A stretch of DNA of 64,000 bases from Leucobacter chironomi DSM 19883 (GTDB lineage: Bacteria > Actinomycetota > Actinomycetes > Actinomycetales > Microbacteriaceae), in the NCBI RefSeq assembly GCF_000421845.1, contig NZ_ATXU01000008.1:62001-126000 (forward strand). The letters are read 5' to 3'. The notes under the pieces are model-generated. The model was not told the origin of the DNA. It did not search any database and saw nothing but the letters and a program-made list of their open reading frames with translations. Shown here piece after piece: positions 1-12,333 of the stretch (the first letter of the stretch is position 1; each line of letters opens with the position of its first letter). Position numbers and translations under genes: made by a program.

Positions 1-374
1 TGGCCCCGAACCGTGAGGATCGGTTCGCTGAGCACCTGCGCCGCGGTGGGGCCGTTGCCCTCGTGCACCATTCGGGTGACCTCTTTCACATCGTGACGGG
101 AGACCGCGCCGCTGAGCTTCGCGATCTGCAGGATCTCGTGCACCACCTGCTCGGCGGCGCGCACCTCGGGGGCCGGGCCGCGCATCGTCAGCACCTGGTC
201 GCGGGCGTGGAACACGACCCGCGGGTGCTGCGCTTCGAGGTCGGCGATGAGCTGATCGCGGTGCCCGAGGAAAGACGCGAGATCGACGCCGGCGAGCAGC
301 ACCGTGCGCTGCAGCTCGGGTTCGGAGCCCTCCTGCGGGGCATCGCCGCCGGTTCGCGCGTCAGTCGGGTTCAC
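1..374 (-). CDS. phoH: PhoH family protein, N-terminal part (runs off the window)
   Basis: Reading leftward from a GTG at 374 gives about 124 residues, open at the window edge. The visible part is the N-terminal module that precedes the P-loop NTPase domain in PhoH proteins: a short acidic start, then a segment ending in a stretch reading LSEPILTVRG. The Walker motifs lie outside the window, so function is inferred from this N-terminus and from synteny: dnaJ, rsmE, hinT, phoH is a common actinobacterial order, usually followed by ybeY. PhoH-like proteins are predicted ATPases or RNA-linked helicases of uncertain role. The start is 11 nt after the hinT stop, so co-transcription with hinT is likely. 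Confidence 0.75.
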   Translation of the reverse strand, partial: MNPTDARTGGDAPQEGSEPELQRTVLLAGVDLASFLGHRDQLIADLEAQHPRVVFHARDQVLTMRGPAPEVRAAEQVVHEILQIAKLSGAVSRHDVKEVTRMVHEGNGPTAAQVLSEPILTVRG

Positions 375-385
375 GGGCTCCCTCT

Positions 386-736
386 CTAGGATCCAACGAG
401 CGAGCGCTCCTCGAGCTCACCGGCGAGCACGTGCGCGTGCACGTGGAAGACGGTCTGACCCGCGCTCGCGCCGTTGTTGAAGATGATGCGGAACTCGCCG
501 TTCGCCCGCTCATCGGCGAGGCGCTTGGCGACGGCGATCATCTCGGCGAGCAGCTCGGGATCGCCAGCGGCGAGCTCGGCGACGTTCTCGTACTGCGCCG
601 TCTTGGGGATCACGAGGATGTGCATCGGCGCCTGCGGCGCGATGTCGGGGAACGCGATGACGCGCTCGGTCTCCGCGAGAATCTCGACGGGGATCTCGCC
701 CGAGGCGATCTTGCCGAAGATGGTGTCCTGTGCCAT
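386..736 (-). CDS. hinT: HIT family protein (HinT-type purine nucleoside phosphoramidase)
   Basis: A 116-residue protein with the complete histidine-triad signature HVHAHV at residues 98-103, followed by LAG, and the upstream FNNGASAGQTV that closes the nucleotide pocket. Length and motif spacing fit the HinT branch, which hydrolyses AMP-linked phosphoramidates in the cytoplasm. The ATG is preceded by exactly 6 nt and then TAGACT, a -10 box, so its mRNA is probably leaderless and the start is well fixed. It lies between rsmE and phoH on the same strand. Confidence 0.93.
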   Translation of the reverse strand: MAQDTIFGKIASGEIPVEILAETERVIAFPDIAPQAPMHILVIPKTAQYENVAELAAGDPELLAEMIAVAKRLADERANGEFRIIFNNGASAGQTVFHVHAHVLAGELEERSLVGS

Positions 737-742
737 GGTTTC

Positions 743-748
743 AGTCTA
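743..748 (-). promoter_or_regulatory. -10 box of hinT (leaderless promoter)
   Basis: TAGACT on the minus strand, 6 nt before the hinT ATG. Transcription would begin at or next to the start codon. It sits just upstream of the rsmE stop codon, so hinT can be transcribed separately from the hrcA-dnaJ-rsmE run. Confidence 0.6.
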
Positions 749-766
749 CTGCCGCGCCGCGCACGC

Positions 767-1543
767 CTACCAGCGGCCGAGCGCGGCGCCGAGCAAGGCG
801 AGCGCGGCCGGGCCGGCCGACGAGGTGCGCAGCACGGTGCCGCCGAGCACGAGCACGGAGGCGCCGGCGGCCTCGAGCGCGTCGAGCTCGCCGTCTTCGA
901 AACCGCCCTCGGGGCCGACGACGAGCATGATCTGCCCGGCCGCGCGGGTCTCGTCTCGACCGGCCCACTCCACGAGGCGTCGCCCGCTGCGGGGGTGCAG
1001 CGCCACGACCTCGACGCCGGGCAGGCCGGCGAGGCGGCAGAGCTCGGCGGTGGTCAGGGGCTCGCCGACCTCGGGCACCCGCGCACGGAGCGACTGCTTC
1101 GATGCCTCGCGCGCGATCCTCGCCCACTTCGCGACGCCCTTCGCGGCCTTGTCCGAGGCGGATCCGGCGCCACCCGCGTCCCAGCGCGACACCGAGCGCG
1201 CAGCCTGCCAGGGCACGATGGCGTCGACGCCGAACTCGGTCGCCTGCTCGACGGCCCGCTCGTCGCGGTCGCCCTTCGCGAGCGCCTGCACCAGCACGAG
1301 GCGCTGCTCGGGCGCTGGCACCGTCGTGACCTGGTCGATGCGCACGGCGAAGCGATCCTTCGCAACCTCCTCGGCCGCTCCCTCGCCGAGCGCCCCGGCG
1401 CCGTCGCCCACGAGGATCCGCTCCCCCTGGCGCAGCCGGCTCACCCGCACCGCGTGGCGCGCCTCGTCGCCGGTCACCTCGACGAGCGCGCCGGGCACGA
1501 GCGCCCCGGCGGCGAGGTCTTCGCGGTAGTAGAGGTTCGCCAT
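767..1543 (-). CDS. rsmE: 16S rRNA (uracil-1498-N3)-methyltransferase RsmE
   Basis: A 258-residue SPOUT-family methyltransferase that methylates U1498 of 16S rRNA with S-adenosylmethionine. The N-terminal PUA-like part contains DEARHAVRVSRLRQGE. The C-terminal knot carries GPEGGFEDGELDAL and LRTSSAGPAALALLG, the two RsmE hallmarks. I chose the ATG at 1543 because the protein begins there with MANLYYRED and the start lies 5 nt after the dnaJ stop. A longer open frame that runs back through dnaJ is only shadow sequence. It probably belongs to the hrcA-dnaJ operon. Confidence 0.95.
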   Translation of the reverse strand: MANLYYREDLAAGALVPGALVEVTGDEARHAVRVSRLRQGERILVGDGAGALGEGAAEEVAKDRFAVRIDQVTTVPAPEQRLVLVQALAKGDRDERAVEQATEFGVDAIVPWQAARSVSRWDAGGAGSASDKAAKGVAKWARIAREASKQSLRARVPEVGEPLTTAELCRLAGLPGVEVVALHPRSGRRLVEWAGRDETRAAGQIMLVVGPEGGFEDGELDALEAAGASVLVLGGTVLRTSSAGPAALALLGAALGRW

Positions 1544-1548
1544 CGCCG

Positions 1549-2649
1549 CTAGCCCTGACGGAAGAAGCGGTCGCGCAGCTTGCCGAAGAAGCCCTGCTGG
1601 AACTCGCCGAGGTGCGGCGGCTCGTCGCTGCGCAGCGACGCGAGCTGGCGCACGAGATCCTGCTCCCGCTTCGAGAGCTTCGTCGGCGTGTTCACCTGCA
1701 CCGCGATCTTCAGATCGCCGCGGGTGGTGCTGCGCAGCCCCTGGATGCCGCGGCCGCGCACTGTGAGCACGTCGCCCGACTGCGTGCCGGCGGTCACCTC
1801 GACCTCCACCTCGCCGTCGAGCGCCTGCAGCTTCGCCGCGGCCCCGAGCACGGCGTCGGTCATCGAGACCTGCATGGTGCAGAGCAGGTCGTTGCCGTCG
1901 CGGCTGAACACGTCGTGGTGCATCACGCGGAACTCGATGAAGAGGTCGCCGTTCGGGCCACCGCCGGGGCCGACCTCGCCGCCGCCCCGCATCTGCAGGC
2001 GCGTGCCGGTGTCGATGCCCGAGGGGATGTCGACGGGGATCGTGCGACGCTCGCGCACCCGCCCCTTGCCGGCGCACTCCACGCACGGGTGCTCGATGAC
2101 CGTGCCGTAGCCGTGGCAGCTGCCGCAGGGATGCATCGTGACCACGTTGCCGAACAGCGAGCGCACCTGCCGCTGCACCTGACCCTGGCCGCCGCAGACG
2201 TCGCAGGTGACGGGGTGCGTGCCGGGCTGGCAGCAGCTGCCCTGGCACACGCCGCACAGCACCGCGGTGTTCACGGTGATGTCGCGCTGCACGCCGAAGA
2301 TGACGTCTTCGAGCGAGACGTCGACGCGGATCATGGCGTCGTCGCCGCGCTCGGTGCGCGAGCGCGGGCCGCGCTGACCGCCGCCGAAGCCTCCGCCGCC
2401 GAAGAAGGTCTCGAAGATGTCGCCGAAGCCGGCGGCACCGCCCTGGCCGCCGCCCATGTCGTAGCGCTGACGCTGCTCCGGATCGCTCAGCACGTCGTAG
2501 GCGTGCGTGACGCTCTTGAAGCGCTCTGAGGCTTCCTCGCTCGGGTTCACGTCGGGGTGCAGCTCGCGCGCGAGCCGGCGGTAGGCCTTCTTGATCTCTT
2601 CGGGCGTCGCCTCGCGCGACACGCCGAGGGTCTCGTAGTGGTCGGCCAC
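1549..2649 (-). CDS. dnaJ: Chaperone protein DnaJ (Hsp40)
   Basis: A 366-residue class I DnaJ, the co-chaperone that stimulates DnaK. It has a J domain with HPD at residues 31-33, then a Gly/Phe-rich linker, a zinc-binding region of four cysteine motifs from about residue 132, and two C-terminal substrate-binding domains. The last three zinc motifs are canonical ([24 protein letters not shown]); the first reads CGVCQGSC, with the final glycine replaced by cysteine. The GTG start at 2649 has GAGGAG upstream. It follows hrcA by about 70 nt and is presumably under the same CIRCE control. No grpE or dnaK is adjacent, as expected for the DnaJ2-type locus. Confidence 0.96.
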   Translation of the reverse strand: MADHYETLGVSREATPEEIKKAYRRLARELHPDVNPSEEASERFKSVTHAYDVLSDPEQRQRYDMGGGQGGAAGFGDIFETFFGGGGFGGGQRGPRSRTERGDDAMIRVDVSLEDVIFGVQRDITVNTAVLCGVCQGSCCQPGTHPVTCDVCGGQGQVQRQVRSLFGNVVTMHPCGSCHGYGTVIEHPCVECAGKGRVRERRTIPVDIPSGIDTGTRLQMRGGGEVGPGGGPNGDLFIEFRVMHHDVFSRDGNDLLCTMQVSMTDAVLGAAAKLQALDGEVEVEVTAGTQSGDVLTVRGRGIQGLRSTTRGDLKIAVQVNTPTKLSKREQDLVRQLASLRSDEPPHLGEFQQGFFGKLRDRFFRQG

Positions 2650-2695
2650 GTTGTGCTCCTCAGGGGTGTTGTTCGTTGAAACGGATGACCGGGCT

Positions 2696-2714
2696 GCGGG
2701 GCACGACGCCCCGC
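2696..2714 (-). other. Small hairpin between hrcA and dnaJ
   Basis: GCGGGGC, a 5-nt loop, then GCCCCGC. It is a 7-bp stem right at the hrcA 3' end, with no U tract. It may be an attenuating or processing hairpin that adjusts dnaJ relative to hrcA; this is inference only. Confidence 0.35.
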
Positions 2715-2718
2715 GGAG

Positions 2719-3756
2719 CTACTGCTCCTCGCCCAGGAAGCGGTTGAGATAGCGCGCCACGGCCCGCACGGCCGCGATGTTGCCCGCGTAGTCCATGCGC
2801 AGGGGCCCGAGCACGCCGAGCCGGGAGACCGAGTCGACCTCCTGCTCGTAGCTGGAGGCGATCACCGAGGTCGCGGAGAGCCCGTAGGGGGCGTTCTCGC
2901 GGCCGATCGACGCGGCGACGTCGCGGCCGTCACGGGCGAGTTCGCCGAACAGCCGCAGCAGCACCACCTGCTCCTCGATCGCCTCCAGCACCGCGGGCAG
3001 CGAGCCCGCGAACTCGCCTGGCCGCGACAGGTTGGCCGCTCCGGCCACGGCGATGCGCTCGCTGCGGTTGGCCTGCAGCTGGCTGGCCACCACCGAGAGC
3101 ACCCGGCGCACCAGCTCCGCCTCGGCGGGCTGCGCCCAGCCGTCGACGCCTTCGACGAGGCCCGTCACGGCGGCGACGGCCGTCTCCACGTCGGATCCCA
3201 CCGCGGCCTCGGCGATCCGCTGCCTGAGACCGTGCACCCAGGCCTCGGTCACCTGCGAGGCCGGCAGCCACGCCACCTGCTGCTCGACGACGCCGCTGCC
3301 GAGGATGAGCACGCACAGCACCCGGTCCTCGCCGACCGCGACGAGATCGATGTGACGCACCACTGTGCGCCGCAGCGACGGGTACTGGGCGACGGCCACC
3401 TGGTTGGTGAGCTGCGCGAGCAGCCGCACGGTGCGGGCCATCACGTCGTCGAGGTCGCTCGACTCGCCCAGGAAGCGCTCGATGGCGGATCGCTGCGCCG
3501 CGCTGACCGGGCGGATCGTCGCGAGCGTGTCGACGTAGAGCCGGTAGCCTTTGTCGGTGGGCACGCGCCCGGAGGAGGTGTGGGGCTGGGCGATCAGCTC
3601 GTCCTCTTCGAGCAGCGCCATGTCGTTGCGGATCGTGGCGGCGGAGACGCCGAAGCTGTGGCGGTCGACGATCGCCTTGGATCCGACGGGCTCATTGGAG
3701 GAGACGTAGTCGCTCACGATCGCGTGCAGCACCGCCAGGCTGCGCTCCGACACCAT
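2719..3756 (-). CDS. hrcA: Heat-inducible transcription repressor HrcA
   Basis: A 345-residue repressor that binds CIRCE operators. The N-terminal winged helix contains SNEPVGSKAIV and VSAATIRNDMALLEE, and the long C-terminal GAF-like dimerisation domain ends with LGPLRMDYAGNIAAVRAVARYL. A start 30 nt further upstream is possible, but that codon falls inside the CIRCE operator and after it comes AAGGAG at correct spacing for the ATG at 3756, so I take the internal start (MVSERSLAVL). It heads an operon with dnaJ and rsmE and is expected to repress itself. Confidence 0.96.
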   Translation of the reverse strand: MVSERSLAVLHAIVSDYVSSNEPVGSKAIVDRHSFGVSAATIRNDMALLEEDELIAQPHTSSGRVPTDKGYRLYVDTLATIRPVSAAQRSAIERFLGESSDLDDVMARTVRLLAQLTNQVAVAQYPSLRRTVVRHIDLVAVGEDRVLCVLILGSGVVEQQVAWLPASQVTEAWVHGLRQRIAEAAVGSDVETAVAAVTGLVEGVDGWAQPAEAELVRRVLSVVASQLQANRSERIAVAGAANLSRPGEFAGSLPAVLEAIEEQVVLLRLFGELARDGRDVAASIGRENAPYGLSATSVIASSYEQEVDSVSRLGVLGPLRMDYAGNIAAVRAVARYLNRFLGEEQ

Positions 3757-3772
3757 GTGACGCCTCTCCTTC

Positions 3773-3799
3773 TTGGCACTCGCCAACTCAGAGTGCCAA
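3773..3799. promoter_or_regulatory. CIRCE operator (HrcA binding site)
   Basis: A perfect inverted repeat of TTGGCACTC and GAGTGCCAA separated by 9 bp. It matches the CIRCE consensus (TTAGCACTC-N9-GAGTGCTAA) with one symmetric change per arm. It lies just upstream of hrcA and covers the expected transcription start. Confidence 0.95.
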
Positions 3800-3804
3800 G
3801 TCTA
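3799..3804 (-). promoter_or_regulatory. -10 box of the hrcA operon
   Basis: TAGACT on the minus strand directly abuts (and shares a base with) CIRCE. The transcription start would fall within the operator, so bound HrcA would block initiation. Confidence 0.6.
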
Positions 3805-3927
3805 TCGCAGGCCGCACCGCGCTGCCGGCAGCGAATCACGCCGTCGGCGAAACCCAGCACGCGGGTGCGGCGGGAAGCGGCAGGGACCGGCAGGGACCGC
3901 CGAGCCGCCGGAAGCCGTTCAGGACCG

Positions 3928-5166
3928 TCAGCCGAGGAGGCGGTGCACGACAGTGTCGGCGAGCAGGCGACCGCGCAGCGTGGGCACCACGCGCGCGATC
4001 CGCCCCGGCCCGGCGATCGCGGCCCGGCCGTCGATGAGCCCGTCGGCGATGAGCTGCGGGATCGCGCGGCGCTCATCGGGCCGCAGCACCTCGGCGGGCA
4101 GACCGTCGGCGATCCGCGTCTCCAGCAGCACGCGCTCCTCGCGGCGCGCGTCCTCGCTCAGCGTCTCGCGCGCGTGCGCCGGCGAGATCCCCGCCTCGAT
4201 GCGCTGGGCGTAGGCACCGGGGTGCTTCACGTTCCACCAGCGCACGCCGCCGATGTGGCTGTGGGCGCCAGGGCCGGCCGCCCACCAGTCCTCGCCCGTC
4301 CAGTACGAGAGGTTGTGCCGCGAGCGGGTCTGCGGGGTGCGCGACCAGTTGCTGATCTCGTACCAGGAGAAGCCCGCGGCGGCGAAGCGGGCGTCGGCGA
4401 GCTCGTACATCTCGGCGTGCAGGTCCTCGTCGGGCTCCGGCACCTCGCCGCGCCGGATCTGCGCCGCGAGCTTCGTGCCCGCCTCCACGATCAGGGCGTA
4501 GGCCGAGATGTGATCGGGGTCGGTCGCGAGCGCCGCGTCGATCGAGCGCTCCCAGTCGGCGAGCGACTCCCCCGGCGTGCCGTAGATCAGATCGACGCTC
4601 ACCTGCAGTCCCGCCTCGCGCGCCCACCGCGTCACGAGCGGGATCCGCGCGGGCGTGTGCGTGCGGTCGAGCGTGGCGAGCACGTGCGGCACCGCCGACT
4701 GCATGCCGAAGCTGACGCGGGTGAACCCCGCCTCCGCGAGGGTCGCGAGGTAGGCCGCGTCGACCGAATCGGGGTTCGCCTCGGTCGTCACCTCGGCCCC
4801 GGGCTCGAGACCCCACTCATCGCGGATCCGGCCGAGCATCGCCGCGAGGTCGCTCGCGGGCAGCAGCGTGGGCGTGCCCCCGCCGAAGAAGACCGTGGAC
4901 GCCCGGCGATCCGGCACCCCCGTCCGCCGCAGCACCTCCGCGCCGAAGGCCAGTTCGCGCTGCACCTGGCCGGCGTAGTCGTCGCGGCGGGTGCCGCCGA
5001 GCTCGCTCGCCGTGTAGGTGTTGAAGTCGCAGTACCCGCAGCGCACCCGGCAGTAGGGCACGTGCACGTAGACGCCGAAGCGCCGCTCTTCGGCGCCGTC
5101 GGCGACGCCGGAGGGCAGCGAACCGTCAGCCGGGGCGGGATCGCCCTCAGGCAGAATGCTCGGCAT
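3928..5166 (-). CDS. hemW: HemW-type radical SAM protein (heme chaperone; often annotated coproporphyrinogen III oxidase)
   Basis: A 412-residue radical SAM protein. The CxxxCxxC cluster motif reads CRVRCGYC with the following DFNTYT, and FFGGGTPTLL follows. The motif HNLSYW matches the HNxxYW signature by which HemW is told from true oxygen-independent coproporphyrinogen oxidase (HemN), so heme delivery rather than decarboxylation is the more likely role. I chose the ATG at 5166 (MPSILPEGD); it overlaps the end of the DUF1990 gene by 20 nt, and further upstream the frame is low-complexity Pro/Arg. The lepA-hemW-hrcA-dnaJ order is conserved in many Gram-positive bacteria. Confidence 0.9.
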   Translation of the reverse strand: MPSILPEGDPAPADGSLPSGVADGAEERRFGVYVHVPYCRVRCGYCDFNTYTASELGGTRRDDYAGQVQRELAFGAEVLRRTGVPDRRASTVFFGGGTPTLLPASDLAAMLGRIRDEWGLEPGAEVTTEANPDSVDAAYLATLAEAGFTRVSFGMQSAVPHVLATLDRTHTPARIPLVTRWAREAGLQVSVDLIYGTPGESLADWERSIDAALATDPDHISAYALIVEAGTKLAAQIRRGEVPEPDEDLHAEMYELADARFAAAGFSWYEISNWSRTPQTRSRHNLSYWTGEDWWAAGPGAHSHIGGVRWWNVKHPGAYAQRIEAGISPAHARETLSEDARREERVLLETRIADGLPAEVLRPDERRAIPQLIADGLIDGRAAIAGPGRIARVVPTLRGRLLADTVVHRLLG

Positions 5167-5980
5167 CGTCACCCGCATCCGCGCTGTCTCGGTCCGCGAC
5201 CTCGGGGTCGACGGCGGCCGTGGCGTCGGCGGCGGAGTCAGAGGCTTCGGCGTCGGGCTCGGGCTCGCCGGCGGGATCGGCCGGAGTGCCCGGATCCGCT
5301 GCGATGGCGGCGGGCCCGGCGAGATCCGCGACCGGCGCCGCACCCGGTGCGAGCGCCGCGAGCTGCGCCTTCACGGCCTCGACGGCGACGCGCAGATCGG
5401 CGCGCGCCTTGAGACCGAGCAGGCCGCTCTTCGGAGCTGCGAGGAAACCGCGCGCCACCGCCCAGACGGTGTCGTCGTCACGATGCTCGATCGTGAAGAG
5501 CTGCTCGCCCACGGCGCCCGCCTCATCGCAGGTGCCCCAGGCGAAGCCCGAGCGCCGCTCCTCATCGACGGTGTAGACGATGAGCACGCTGCGCGGATCC
5601 TGCCCCGGCGCGTGCAGCACGGCCGTGGTGCCGGCCACCAGGTACGGCTCTCCGTCGGGGCCGAACTGCTCCTCGACCTCGCCGGCGGCCTGCGGTTGGC
5701 CGCCGTCGTCGAAGCTCACCCCGGCGTAGCGCGCACCCGAACCGCGCACCACATCGGCGACGGCGACGCCGCTGCCGCGCTGCGCGCCCCAGGTCATCAG
5801 CAGGCTCGACGCCAGCAGGTAGCGCTCCTGCCCGCTGCCCAGGCGCAGCGACTCCTCGTAGGGCGTGGTGCCCTCCGGCGGGAAGCGCAGCAGATCGGGG
5901 GCCTTCGAAGCCCCCACCGCCGCGTAGGCGACCGGCATCTCGATGTGGCTGCTGCGCCGCGCGGGCTGCTCGTTGCTCAT
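5147..5980 (-). CDS. DUF1990 domain-containing protein
   Basis: A 277-residue cytoplasmic protein. The core up to about residue 200 resembles DUF1990: a start region with YAAVGASKAPDLLRFPPEGTTPYEES and a middle VYTVDEERRSGFAWGT, then a DDTVW segment. The last 65 residues are Ala/Asp/Glu-rich and look disordered. The ATG at 5980 has GGGGCGG upstream and lies 10 nt after the lepA stop; a longer in-frame start would overlap lepA. It sits between lepA and hemW. Biochemical function is unknown. Confidence 0.75.
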   Translation of the reverse strand: MSNEQPARRSSHIEMPVAYAAVGASKAPDLLRFPPEGTTPYEESLRLGSGQERYLLASSLLMTWGAQRGSGVAVADVVRGSGARYAGVSFDDGGQPQAAGEVEEQFGPDGEPYLVAGTTAVLHAPGQDPRSVLIVYTVDEERRSGFAWGTCDEAGAVGEQLFTIEHRDDDTVWAVARGFLAAPKSGLLGLKARADLRVAVEAVKAQLAALAPGAAPVADLAGPAAIAADPGTPADPAGEPEPDAEASDSAADATAAVDPEVADRDSADAGDDAEHSA

Positions 5981-5990
5981 CGTCCGCCCC

Positions 5991-7844
<1,854 letters not shown>

Positions 7845-7852
7845 TGCCCGCC

Positions 7853-7858
7853 ATTATC
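7853..7858 (-). promoter_or_regulatory. -10 box of lepA
   Basis: GATAAT on the minus strand, 8 nt before the lepA ATG; predicts an almost leaderless mRNA. Confidence 0.5.
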
Positions 7859-7995
7859 CCACAGCGCAGCCGCTCCCTCCTCCGCGAATCGTTGCGACGC
7901 CCCGGATGCGAGGATTCCGCACGGGCCGTCGCCGCCCCCGTATGGAAACCGTGAGGATCGCCGCCGCCCGCCGCCCGCCGCGGTTCGATGAGAGG

Positions 7996-9981
<1,986 letters not shown>

Positions 9982-10005
9982 CCCGCCGCCCGCCCCGGCA
10001 CGGCA

Positions 10006-10011
10006 TACAGT
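10006..10011 (+). promoter_or_regulatory. Possible -10 box for the kdpD/kdpE-like pair
   Basis: TACAGT about 28 nt before the kinase ATG, just after the transporter stop. No clear -35. It suggests the kinase-regulator pair may also be expressed on its own; weak evidence. Confidence 0.3.
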
Positions 10012-10039
10012 GGAAGCGGACGACGGAAGCGGGGACCGG

Positions 10040-11134
10040 ATGAGCGTGCAGCGGGGACTGAGCGTGCGGCGCCAGCTCGGCGGCTTCGCGCTCGCGATCG
10101 GCGGCGGGCTGCTGCTGCTGCTCCCCCTCAGATCGCTGCACGGCCCCGAGACGATCACCGTCGAGGTGCTGAGCTACCAGCTGCTCGTCGTCGCGGTCGC
10201 GCTCGTCGGCGGCATCTGGCCCGCGCTCGCCGCCGCCGCGTTCTCCGGCGTGGTGCTCGACCTCGCGTTCATCGCGCCGTACCGCGAGATCACCATCGCC
10301 GACCCGATCCACCTGCTCGTGCTGCTCATGCACGTCGCCATCGCGGTGCTCGTGAGCTTCGTCGTGGGCCGCGGCGCCCGCACCCGGCGACGGCTGGAGG
10401 AGACCGTCGACGAGATCGAGACCGTCACCGGATCCGACCGCCTGCGCGGCGCGCTGCTCTCCGCTCTCAGCCACGACCTGCGCCGCCCACTCGCCTCCGC
10501 CACCGCCGCGGTCGGGGGCCTGCGCACCGCAGGATCCGCGCTCTCCGACGAGGATCGCGCGGCGCTCCTCGAAACCGCCGACGAAAGCCTCGCAGCGCTC
10601 AGCGCGCTCATCACCGACCTGCTCGACGCGAGTCGGCTGCAGTCCGGCGTGCTCGCGGTCGCGGAGATCGCGACCGACCCGGCCGAGGTGATCCTCCCCG
10701 CACTCGACGAGCTCGACCTCGGCCCCGGACAGGTGCGGCTGGCCCTCGGGCACGGCGACGCCCTCGTGCGCTGCGATCCGGTGCTGCTGCAGCGCGCCCT
10801 CGTCAACCTGATCACCAACGCGGCACGCTACGCCCCCGCCGGCAGCCCCGTGCTCATCGAGACCGCGTCGCTCGACGGCCGCATCGACATCCGCATCATC
10901 GACGAGGGCCCCGGCATCCCCGCAGACCGCGTCGACCGGGTGTTCCTCCCGTTCCAGCGACTCGGCGACACCGACAACACCACCGGCCTCGGCCTCGGCC
11001 TCGCCCTCTCGCGAGGATTCGTCGAAGCGATGCGGGGCGAGCTGCGGCCCGAGCAGACGCCGACCACCGGCCTCACCATGATCGTCACGCTCCCCGCCGC
11101 CGACGCGGCGGGGCAGCAGGAGGGAGCGCCGTGA
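10040..11134 (+). CDS. KdpD-like membrane sensor histidine kinase (DUF4118, no N-terminal KdpD/Usp domains)
   Basis: A 364-residue kinase. About four closely packed membrane helices between residues 12 and 112 form a DUF4118 region. A HisKA domain follows with SHDLRRPLA (phospho-acceptor His about 145), then a HATPase domain with NLITNAARYAP, DEGPGIP and GLGLGLALSRG. This equals the C-terminal half of KdpD; the cytoplasmic KdpD and universal-stress domains, which sense K+ and c-di-AMP in the full protein, are absent. The ATG at 10040 has GGGGA upstream. Its stop overlaps the regulator start (GTGA). Confidence 0.88.
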   Translation: MSVQRGLSVRRQLGGFALAIGGGLLLLLPLRSLHGPETITVEVLSYQLLVVAVALVGGIWPALAAAAFSGVVLDLAFIAPYREITIADPIHLLVLLMHVAIAVLVSFVVGRGARTRRRLEETVDEIETVTGSDRLRGALLSALSHDLRRPLASATAAVGGLRTAGSALSDEDRAALLETADESLAALSALITDLLDASRLQSGVLAVAEIATDPAEVILPALDELDLGPGQVRLALGHGDALVRCDPVLLQRALVNLITNAARYAPAGSPVLIETASLDGRIDIRIIDEGPGIPADRVDRVFLPFQRLGDTDNTTGLGLGLALSRGFVEAMRGELRPEQTPTTGLTMIVTLPAADAAGQQEGAP

Positions 11135-11823
11135 AGATCCTCATCGCCGACGACGACCCGCAGCTGCTCCGTGCACTGCGCATCACGCTCACCGCCAAGG
11201 GCTACGAAGTGCTCACCGCCGCCGACGGCGCCGAAGCCGTGTCGCTGGCCGCCGACCACCGCCCCGAACTCGTGCTGCTCGACCTCGGCATGCCACGACT
11301 CGACGGCGTCGAGGTGATCCAAGCCATCCGCGGCTGGTCGGACACGCCGATCCTCGTCGTCTCCGGTCGAGCGGGCGCCGGCGACAAGGTGGAGGCGCTC
11401 GACGCCGGCGCCGACGACTACGTCGTGAAACCCTTCTCGATCGAGGAACTGCTCGCGCGAATCCGTGCGCTCACCCGCCGCCAGGCCGGGCAGGAGACCG
11501 CCCCGGTGGTGCGCTTCGGCGCCGTCACGATCGACCTCGCAGCTCACACCGCGGTCGAGGCCGCCGCGGGCGGCGAGCGGCGGATCCGCCTCACCCCCAC
11601 CGAGTGGCAGATCATGGAACTGCTCATCCGCAACGCGGGAAAGCTCGTCACACGGCAGATGCTGCTCAGCAGGATCTGGGGCACCGAGCACGCCCGCGAC
11701 ACCGGCTACCTGCGGCTCTACCTGTCGCAACTGCGCAAGAAGCTCGAACCCGACCCGTCGAGCCCGCGATACCTGCTCACCGAGCCCGGCATGGGGTACC
11801 GGCTGCAGCTCGACGCCGGATGA
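11131..11823 (+). CDS. KdpE-like response regulator (OmpR/PhoB family)
   Basis: A 230-residue regulator. The receiver has the acidic pair at DDD 7-9, phospho-acceptor Asp about residue 51 in LLDLGMPRLDG, and the conserved Lys in DDYVVKPFS. The C-terminal winged helix contains LTPTEWQIMELL and GYLRLYLSQLRKKLEPDPS, which is very KdpE-like. The GTG start overlaps the kinase stop by 4 nt, so the two are translationally coupled. No kdpFABC genes are in the window; the likely target is the transporter upstream. Confidence 0.9.
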   Translation: MKILIADDDPQLLRALRITLTAKGYEVLTAADGAEAVSLAADHRPELVLLDLGMPRLDGVEVIQAIRGWSDTPILVVSGRAGAGDKVEALDAGADDYVVKPFSIEELLARIRALTRRQAGQETAPVVRFGAVTIDLAAHTAVEAAAGGERRIRLTPTEWQIMELLIRNAGKLVTRQMLLSRIWGTEHARDTGYLRLYLSQLRKKLEPDPSSPRYLLTEPGMGYRLQLDAG

Positions 11824-11937
11824 TCGGTGCGGCGCCTCGGCGCAGTGGGATGGTGGCGGACCGTGATCCGCTGCGATCCGGCGTGATCCGCCGTGACACG
11901 GGCCGCCCCCGCGGGGCCTTCTCCGAAGCCGATCTGC

Positions 11938-11943
11938 TAGAGT
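11938..11943 (+). promoter_or_regulatory. -10 box of rpsT
   Basis: TAGAGT, with a TG two bases ahead. The expected start near 11950 gives rpsT a leader of about 97 nt, unusual in a region where most genes are leaderless. Confidence 0.5.
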
Positions 11944-11953
11944 TGATTCTTGG

Positions 11954-11986
11954 CTTGCGTGTGGTGACATCCACACAACCCGCAAG
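11954..11986 (+). promoter_or_regulatory. Structured 5' leader hairpin of rpsT
   Basis: CTTGCG pairs with CGCAAG, and inside it TGTGG pairs with CCACA around a TGACAT loop, with a 5-nt bulge CAACC on the 3' side. It begins at the predicted mRNA 5' end. S20 is autoregulated in other bacteria, so this may be an S20-binding leader; that is inference. Confidence 0.5.
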
Positions 11987-12046
11987 GTGCCCTCTCTCAC
12001 CGCGCGGAACAACCGTCAACCTGTATGCAGAAGGACACTATTCAAC

Positions 12047-12307
12047 GTGGCAAACATCAAGTCGCAGATCAAGCGCATCAAGACCAACCTCAAGGCGACC
12101 GAGCGCAACAAGGCCTACAAGAGCGAGCTCCGCACCGTCGTGCGTGCGACCCGCGAGGCCATCGCTGCCGGCGACAAGGCCGTGGCCGAGCAGAAGCTCG
12201 CCCTCGCCAGCAAGAAGCTGGACAAGGCCGTCTCGAAGGGCGTCATCCACAAGAACCAGGCCGCGAACCGCAAGTCGAAGCTCGCCACCCAGGTGGCCGC
12301 GCTCTAA
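12047..12307 (+). CDS. rpsT: 30S ribosomal protein S20
   Basis: An 86-residue, strongly basic, helical protein starting [14 protein letters not shown] and ending [10 protein letters not shown], full length for bacterial S20, which binds the 5' domain of 16S rRNA. The GTG at 12047 has AAGGA upstream within the long leader. It is transcribed alone, rightward, converging on holA, and is followed by a strong terminator. rpsT beside holA is a standard actinobacterial arrangement. Confidence 0.97.
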   Translation: MANIKSQIKRIKTNLKATERNKAYKSELRTVVRATREAIAAGDKAVAEQKLALASKKLDKAVSKGVIHKNQAANRKSKLATQVAAL

Positions 12308-12333
12308 GCGACCGGTTCTTCCGCAGTTTCACG

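Noticed and set aside
3757-3786. Longer hrcA start
   Set aside because: The codon lies within the CIRCE operator and ahead of a good ribosome-binding site for the internal ATG.
3232-5412. A 726-codon open frame on the plus strand
   Set aside because: It lies opposite hrcA and hemW, both firmly identified, and its translation is rich in Arg/Ala/Gly/His with no known motif; a shadow of high-GC coding DNA.
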